Source: Pontibacter ummariensis
Lineage (GTDB): Bacteria > Bacteroidota > Bacteroidia > Cytophagales > Hymenobacteraceae
Direction of reading: 5' to 3'
DNA length: 64,000 bases
Assembly (NCBI RefSeq): GCF_900188175.1
Contig: NZ_FZOQ01000019.1
Coordinates: 1 to 64,000, forward strand
This document shows positions 60,427 to 64,000 of the stretch, piece after piece. The position numbers were made by a program, and so were the translations under genes. Under the pieces are notes generated by a model. It had not been told where the DNA came from, ran no database searches, and was given only the letters and a program-made list of their open reading frames with translations. Numbering within the stretch: the stretch's first letter is position 1; every line of letters starts with the position of its first letter.

Positions 60427-60885
60427 TTACTCTTCTTTCCGGCGCTTGGCAGCGCCCTCTTTCCTGTAATCCCAGGGCCTTTTCAGGGCCTTCAACTTCT
60501 TGCGCTCTTTTACCGGTAGGGGTGTAGTGGTCGAAGTCCTATCCTTCAGATAATCCTCTAGCGCGTTCTCTAATATTTCACGCAGCGATGTCCTGTCCCA
60601 ATACTCCACGCGTTTGGCCTTTAAGTAAAGATCAGCCCTGAGGATGGTCGAAAAGGGTAGGAGCACGTCTGCCGCGTTTAGGTAGTCATCTTCACTTATC
60701 CCACTGGCGTCACTTTGTGCTTTTGGCGCGGGGGCTTCTGCCGGCACCTCTGCCTTCACTTCAGGTTCTGCCTTAACCTCTGGCTCGGCTTTTACTTTGT
60801 CCTTCGAGTAAATCAGCTCGCTAAGGGACTTGCCTGTTCCTGTTTTAAGTCCAGACGTTAAGTTCAGTTTCTCTTTTTTTGCCAT
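60427..60885 (-). CDS. Ribbon-helix-helix centromere-binding partition protein
   Basis: A 152-aa partner of ParA. A basic N-terminus and a KAEPEV-repeat acidic/proline linker (about 30-65) lead to an RHH domain (about 75-120): strand STILRADLYLKAKRV, then helix SLREILENALEDYLKDR. A basic tail ends it. Type Ib partition proteins (ParG, Omega, pCXC100 ParB) share this design: a flexible N-terminus contacts ParA, and RHH dimers bind short tandem DNA repeats. It lies 98 bases downstream of parA, and that gap carries 9-bp units. Confidence 0.85.
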   Translation of the reverse strand: MAKKEKLNLTSGLKTGTGKSLSELIYSKDKVKAEPEVKAEPEVKAEVPAEAPAPKAQSDASGISEDDYLNAADVLLPFSTILRADLYLKAKRVEYWDRTSLREILENALEDYLKDRTSTTTPLPVKERKKLKALKRPWDYRKEGAAKRRKEE

Positions 60886-60915
60886 GGTTGCCTCTGTTTA
60901 CACTTGTTTGTTATT

Positions 60916-60981
60916 CATTAGAGGAATTAGGTTAATGATAGGGGCGTAGTTCATTAACCTAATTATTTAAATTAATGTAAC
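60916..60981. repeat. 9-bp phased repeat array 5 (upstream of the RHH gene)
   Basis: Units at 60916 (CAT), 60925 and 60934 (AAT), 60952 (CAT), 60961, 60970 (AAT) and 60979 (AAC) share one 9-base phase. Both AGGTTAATG and its complement CATTAACCT occur, so inverted units are mixed. Being directly before the RHH start, it could autoregulate it. Confidence 0.7.
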
Positions 60982-60983
60982 GA

Positions 60984-61742
60984 TCAGGTTCTTTCCAAGA
61001 CTTCCTCGGTAAGTTTTTTGTAATCTGTAGCACCATTTGCACTTGGCTCATAGGAAAAGATATCCTGTGCCTGCACAATCGCCACGTTTAGGGCGGTGTT
61101 TTCCCTGATCGTAGTGTCCAACAGCTTGCTGCCCAGCTCAACGCTCAGGTGGCTGTACACATCCCGATCAATTATCTTGTTACTAGACTTATTAAACCGA
61201 GTCAGGAATGCCCCCACAAACTCAAGTCCCTCATTGAACTGGCTGATAGTGGCTGCCGACTCCAGGATCGTCTTGACCCCCTGAATGGAGAAGAAGTCTG
61301 CTTGAAGGGGGATAAGGTAGTAGTTGGTAAAAAGCAGGGCGTTGATCGTCAGTACGCCTAAGGCGGGAGGGGTGTCGATGACGATGTAATCGTAAGCATG
61401 CACCTGGGGCAAGTCCAGCCTTTTTTTAAGGACAAACTCAGAGAACTTCTCCTTGGCGATCTGGATCTCGAACTGGTTGAGCTCAAAGCTGGCCCCGATC
61501 ATGTCTATACCGATTGAGGTTTTCAACAAGGCCTGGTCAAAGGATGCCTCCCCAACCAGAACATGGCCTATAGTAAACTCTAGCTCTTCCCTGTGCAGAG
61601 CCAGGGTCAGGTTAGCCTGCGAATCCAGGTCGATAAGCAGGACTTTGTTGCCCAGGTCCCTTAAGGCCCCGGCGATGTTAAGGGCCGATGTGCTTTTTGC
61701 TACCCCGCCTTTGTGATTGACTAAAGAGATGATTTTTGCCAT
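60984..61742 (-). CDS. parA: ParA-family partition ATPase
   Basis: A 252-aa Walker ATPase that segregates the plasmid by forming gradients on the nucleoid. It has a deviant Walker A NHKGGVAKST (residues 9-18), with Ala in place of the usual Gly before Lys; the signature lysine in HKGG is kept. Walker A' and B follow (VLLIDLDSQANLT, and YIVIDTPPALG near 125). The short N-terminus with no HTH identifies type Ib, which relies on a separate small DNA-binding partner, here the RHH protein. Confidence 0.93.
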   Translation of the reverse strand: MAKIISLVNHKGGVAKSTSALNIAGALRDLGNKVLLIDLDSQANLTLALHREELEFTIGHVLVGEASFDQALLKTSIGIDMIGASFELNQFEIQIAKEKFSEFVLKKRLDLPQVHAYDYIVIDTPPALGVLTINALLFTNYYLIPLQADFFSIQGVKTILESAATISQFNEGLEFVGAFLTRFNKSSNKIIDRDVYSHLSVELGSKLLDTTIRENTALNVAIVQAQDIFSYEPSANGATDYKKLTEEVLERT

Positions 61743-61750
61743 AGTGGTAC

Positions 61751-61825
61751 AATGATACTGATTAGTTTAATCAGCACAAATAGGCTAATTATTATTATTA
61801 GGTTAATGAATGTCATGATGTAATA
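61751..61825. repeat. 9-bp phased repeat array 6 (parA promoter region)
   Basis: AAT or GAT triplets at 61751, 61760 and 61769, then 61787, 61805 (AAT) and 61814 (CAT) keep the 9-base phase with one one-base slip. AGGTTAATG occurs again. It lies just upstream of the parA start and would suit operator function for the RHH protein. Confidence 0.65.
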
Positions 61826-61862
61826 GTAAACAGCTGATTGTCTGCTGCCTACCTAAGGGATC

Positions 61863-62927
61863 TTATAGGGCTAACTTCCCCTGCTCTGAGGACTCCTTAG
61901 CAGCCCACTTCAACAGGTGCCCGAAATGCTTTTTTAACAGCGTCATGGACCAGGCACCTGCCGTGACAGGGGGTTGCCGCCTTTCATGAAGTTTGTTGGT
62001 AACAATATCCAAGTTCAGCTGCTTCATCACCGGCCATAGCTCCTCCTGTGGGACTTTATCCACAACCTCACTAGCCTGTTCCGGGCTAAGGCCATAGGTA
62101 AGCGTAAGCCGGTTGTATGCGGTCTCTTTCTTACCTTCATATTTGGGTAAGAGCTTCCCGGATTCGGCAGGGGAGAGCTGCGCCCCCTCTGAAATCTTCT
62201 TCCTGGAGTTTGCTGACTTGATGTCGGTGAAGCGTACACCAATCACTTTCTTGCCGGATTTGAGCAACTCCATGTTAAAGGTAAGGGGGTTACCTGCTTC
62301 AGCTGACACCTCCTTCACTTCTGCTACCGCCGGCTCCAGTACGTACCGTTTGAAATCGTTCCACTGCGTGTACTTATCCGGCTTACCTTCTTCCTGCTTC
62401 ACCAGGATCGTCTTCAGGTTATCAATGGAGTCTTCGTACCTGGTAAGCGACTCATAGCTCCGCAGCAGCCAGTACAGCTTATAGGAATGTCCGGACTTAA
62501 GCTTAAGCAGGATTTCCAGCTCGCCGAGTGTAAACCCTTTCTTTAACTGTATCAGGTAAGGCTGAATCTTCCGTCCCCACTCCCCACGGATCAGGTTCTG
62601 CCCAACCTTCATCTCCATGTTATCGAACAAACCGCAGCTGTCATAGTCATAAGGGCCTGCATCAACTTTAAGAAGATTGATTCTCCGCTTATCCAGGCTT
62701 TTGACAGCCTCGTGGAGCAGCTTGTACATCTTCCCAGACCCTCCAGTGCCTATAACGTCGCTTATCTTAATATTAACTTCCCCAAGCTTTTGGGCATCTT
62801 TGGGGATTGTCTCAAGGAGCTTTGTAAAGACCTTAGCCTCTAAATGGGTGAAGGCTAAGTCAGAGCGCACCAGGTTGTTATGCTGGGCTACTGTCAGAAT
62901 GTTATCAACCTTCTTTAGTCTTTTCAT
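61863..62927 (-). CDS. rep: Rep_3-family replication initiator
   Basis: A 354-aa initiator with the two-winged-helix layout of RepB/Pi/RepE proteins: VAQHNNLVRSDLAFTHLEAK at the start, KLKSGHSYKLYWLLRSYES in the first winged helix, and a second domain around FKRYVLEPAVAEVKE. It binds iterons and opens the origin. I chose the ATG at 62927 (MKRLKK) because the longer frame to 63032 contains an iteron. It lies next to parA in the same direction. Confidence 0.93.
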   Translation of the reverse strand: MKRLKKVDNILTVAQHNNLVRSDLAFTHLEAKVFTKLLETIPKDAQKLGEVNIKISDVIGTGGSGKMYKLLHEAVKSLDKRRINLLKVDAGPYDYDSCGLFDNMEMKVGQNLIRGEWGRKIQPYLIQLKKGFTLGELEILLKLKSGHSYKLYWLLRSYESLTRYEDSIDNLKTILVKQEEGKPDKYTQWNDFKRYVLEPAVAEVKEVSAEAGNPLTFNMELLKSGKKVIGVRFTDIKSANSRKKISEGAQLSPAESGKLLPKYEGKKETAYNRLTLTYGLSPEQASEVVDKVPQEELWPVMKQLNLDIVTNKLHERRQPPVTAGAWSMTLLKKHFGHLLKWAAKESSEQGKLAL

Positions 62928-63012
62928 TCCATTTATATATCTTGATGGGTAAATATATAAAATAAAAACAGAATAAAGAGAGAAGGTGCTCTTTATTCTG
63001 TTTTTTTCGTAT

Positions 63013-63134
63013 CGTACTTTTCTCTGTATCATTCGTACCTTTCTCTGCCTGAGACGTACTTTTCTCTGTTTACAAACGTACTTTTCTCTGCATAGACACG
63101 TACTTTTCTCTGTATATAACCGTACTTTCCTCTG
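63013..63134. repeat. Iteron cluster 1 (six direct repeats), replication origin
   Basis: Six copies of CGTACTTTTCTCTG, two with single-base variants, begin at 63013, 63034, 63055, 63077, 63099 and 63121, spaced 21-22 bases. This is two helical turns, the classic spacing for Rep_3 iterons. They lie just upstream of rep, so they also cover its promoter. Confidence 0.92.
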
Positions 63135-63140
63135 TTTTAC

Positions 63141-63378
63141 CTACTGTACTCTACTTTGTATCAAGTACTTACAGCGCCTTGAATTAATAGAATAATAGAA
63201 TAAAAAGAAAGGAGGAATAGACTCCACTTTTAAGAAGTCTTGGTTTAAGAGTGAGGAAGTTAGGAGAAAAGGTGACATAAATGTGTCGCGCCCCGACAAC
63301 CGCTTCTCATTCTTGCGCAAAGAGTCCTTCAACTTTCCAGCTTTAACTTCCAAAAAGAACAAACATATCTGGCAGGAA
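63141..63378. other. AT-rich region between the iteron clusters
   Basis: No gene. The part around 63185-63215 (AATAATAGAATAAAAAGAAA) is very AT-rich and beside the iterons, so it is a good candidate for the unwinding site. I did not find a clear DnaA box. Confidence 0.45.
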
Positions 63379-63539
63379 CGTACTTTTCTCTGTTTTATAA
63401 AGAGAAAAGTACGTTTTGAGGCCATATAGATAGTTTTTCGAATATATAAGATGGCTTATAAAGAGAAAAGTACGATACGCCTGTTTGGGAAAACAGAGAA
63501 AAGTACGATTGCCTGAAAAGGAAAACAGAGAAAAGTACG
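63379..63539. repeat. Iteron cluster 2, mostly inverted
   Basis: One forward copy CGTACTTTTCTCTG (63379-63392) faces reverse copies at 63400-63413, 63461-63474, 63494-63507 and 63526-63539, two of them with AAGAG instead of CAGAG. Spacing is uneven (61, 33 and 32 bases). Secondary inverted clusters usually work in copy-number control through pairing (handcuffing). Confidence 0.82.
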
Positions 63540-64000
63540 ATAGGCCTGAAGTGATAGTCTGCAAAGACCGGAATATACGGTATACAGCCCCCTTTTATCC
63601 ATTAAAAGGGGGTAAAAAGACAGAAAACTGTGTGACCTTTACCCGAAATGGACAGCTGGGATAAGGTAGGGTTGCAGTATGTGAGAAAGTAGCGCACCTT
63701 TCTCTTTATTGCTCATTCTTTCTCGTCAACCTTCGTGAGGTTCATCACTGCTATGAGTTTAATATGCTTCATTAACTTCATGAGTGTTATTAAACTCATA
63801 GGAAAACAAAGTAGCGTTGTGATTAGTGTTTGGCTGTAAGGAGTTTAGATGCGAAAGGCTTCTGGTGTACATCGTAAGTCCTATCAAGGAATCAATAAAG
63901 CTATCTTGTTACAGGCTGGAGCGACAACCTGCAGTTGGCAGCAGGAGGCGCAGGCGATCGCCACAAGCTGTTTTACACTTAGAACATACTCCCAAGTATC
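63540..64000. other. Region downstream of the iterons
   Basis: No gene is supported. The seventh phased repeat array lies at 63734-63799. A near-palindrome AAAAGGGGG-type element near 63588-63612 (CCCCCTTTTATCC / TTAAAAGGGGG) has no clear role. Confidence 0.45.
63734..63799. repeat. 9-bp phased repeat array 7 (8 units)
   Basis: CGT at 63734, CAT at 63743, TAT at 63752, AAT at 63761, CAT at 63770 and 63779, TAT at 63788 and CAT at 63797 keep exact 9-base phase. Units TTCATTAAC and TTCATGAGT match the others. It lies beyond the origin, 2 kb from parA. Confidence 0.7.

Noticed and set aside
63013-63539. Regularly spaced repeats considered as a CRISPR array
   Set aside because: The 14-bp repeats with 7-8 base spacers and a neighbouring Rep_3 gene are iterons; no cas genes occur.
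1-64000. tRNA, rRNA or conjugation (relaxase, type IV secretion) genes
   Set aside because: I found no cloverleaf-like tRNA, rRNA sequence, relaxase or T4SS protein in either strand that I could support.

Overview
The window looks like part of a plasmid or megaplasmid from the Bacteroidota, probably Hymenobacteraceae-like (Pontibacter or Rufibacter relatives). SusC/SusD pairs, CarboxypepD_reg-type receptors, DUF5011 and Lipid_bd lipoproteins, TAnnTTTG-type promoters and an IS1182-family element support the phylum; the family is an inference from overall flavour. A Rep_3 initiator with iterons and a ParA plus ribbon-helix-helix partition pair at 60.4-63.5 kb show that this is an autonomous replicon.

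Layout. 0.8-5 kb: an unknown protein, a two-component pair, and a Fic toxin with VbhA-like antitoxin. 6.2-20 kb: a defence island with a type II CBASS locus (CD-NTase, one-piece E2-E1-JAB protein, membrane effector), an AlbA_2/Schlafen-type ATPase, a 1158-aa type IIG/IIL restriction-modification enzyme, an AbiA-like reverse transcriptase with a C-terminal HEPN-like region, a small helical protein and a PD-(D/E)XK nuclease. 20.9-28.8 kb: XRE regulator, ArdC antirestriction protein, a WYL regulator wreck, a second Fic protein with palindromic operators, and a frameshifted IS1182-family element joining two unrelated gene fragments, then LysR and small membrane proteins.

29-39.6 kb: an array of integron gene cassettes without a visible integrase (a CALIN). 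It has at least eight attC-like sites. The core sequences at the two ends of each cassette match, as integron recombination predicts. Cargo is MazEF, a third Fic protein, GNAT, a zinc-peptidase-like protein, BamE-like and TIMP/NTR-like secreted proteins, and an inverted AraC-LysE cassette. One attC is split exactly at its core by an ORF-less group II intron of about 598 nt.

40.9-55.6 kb: a nutrient-uptake region. A SusC-SusD-lipoprotein operon is flanked by two paralogous AraC regulators, followed by a TonB-type outer-membrane receptor and a PDZ-alpha/beta hydrolase. A shared motif near several of these promoters suggests one regulon. 56-58.7 kb: GNAT, an IS110 remnant and a hipB-hipS-hipT locus whose kinase gene is broken by loss of one 4-bp repeat unit.

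58.7-63.8 kb: the replication and partition module. Seven clusters of degenerate 9-bp tandem repeats (phased CATNA units) lie around the parA and RHH genes, including both promoter regions, and are the likely centromere and operator. Two oppositely oriented iteron clusters lie upstream of rep. The strongest candidates for undescribed biology are the dispersed 9-bp arrays, the intron-split attC in the CALIN, the fused CBASS protein, and the RT/helical/nuclease gene trio.
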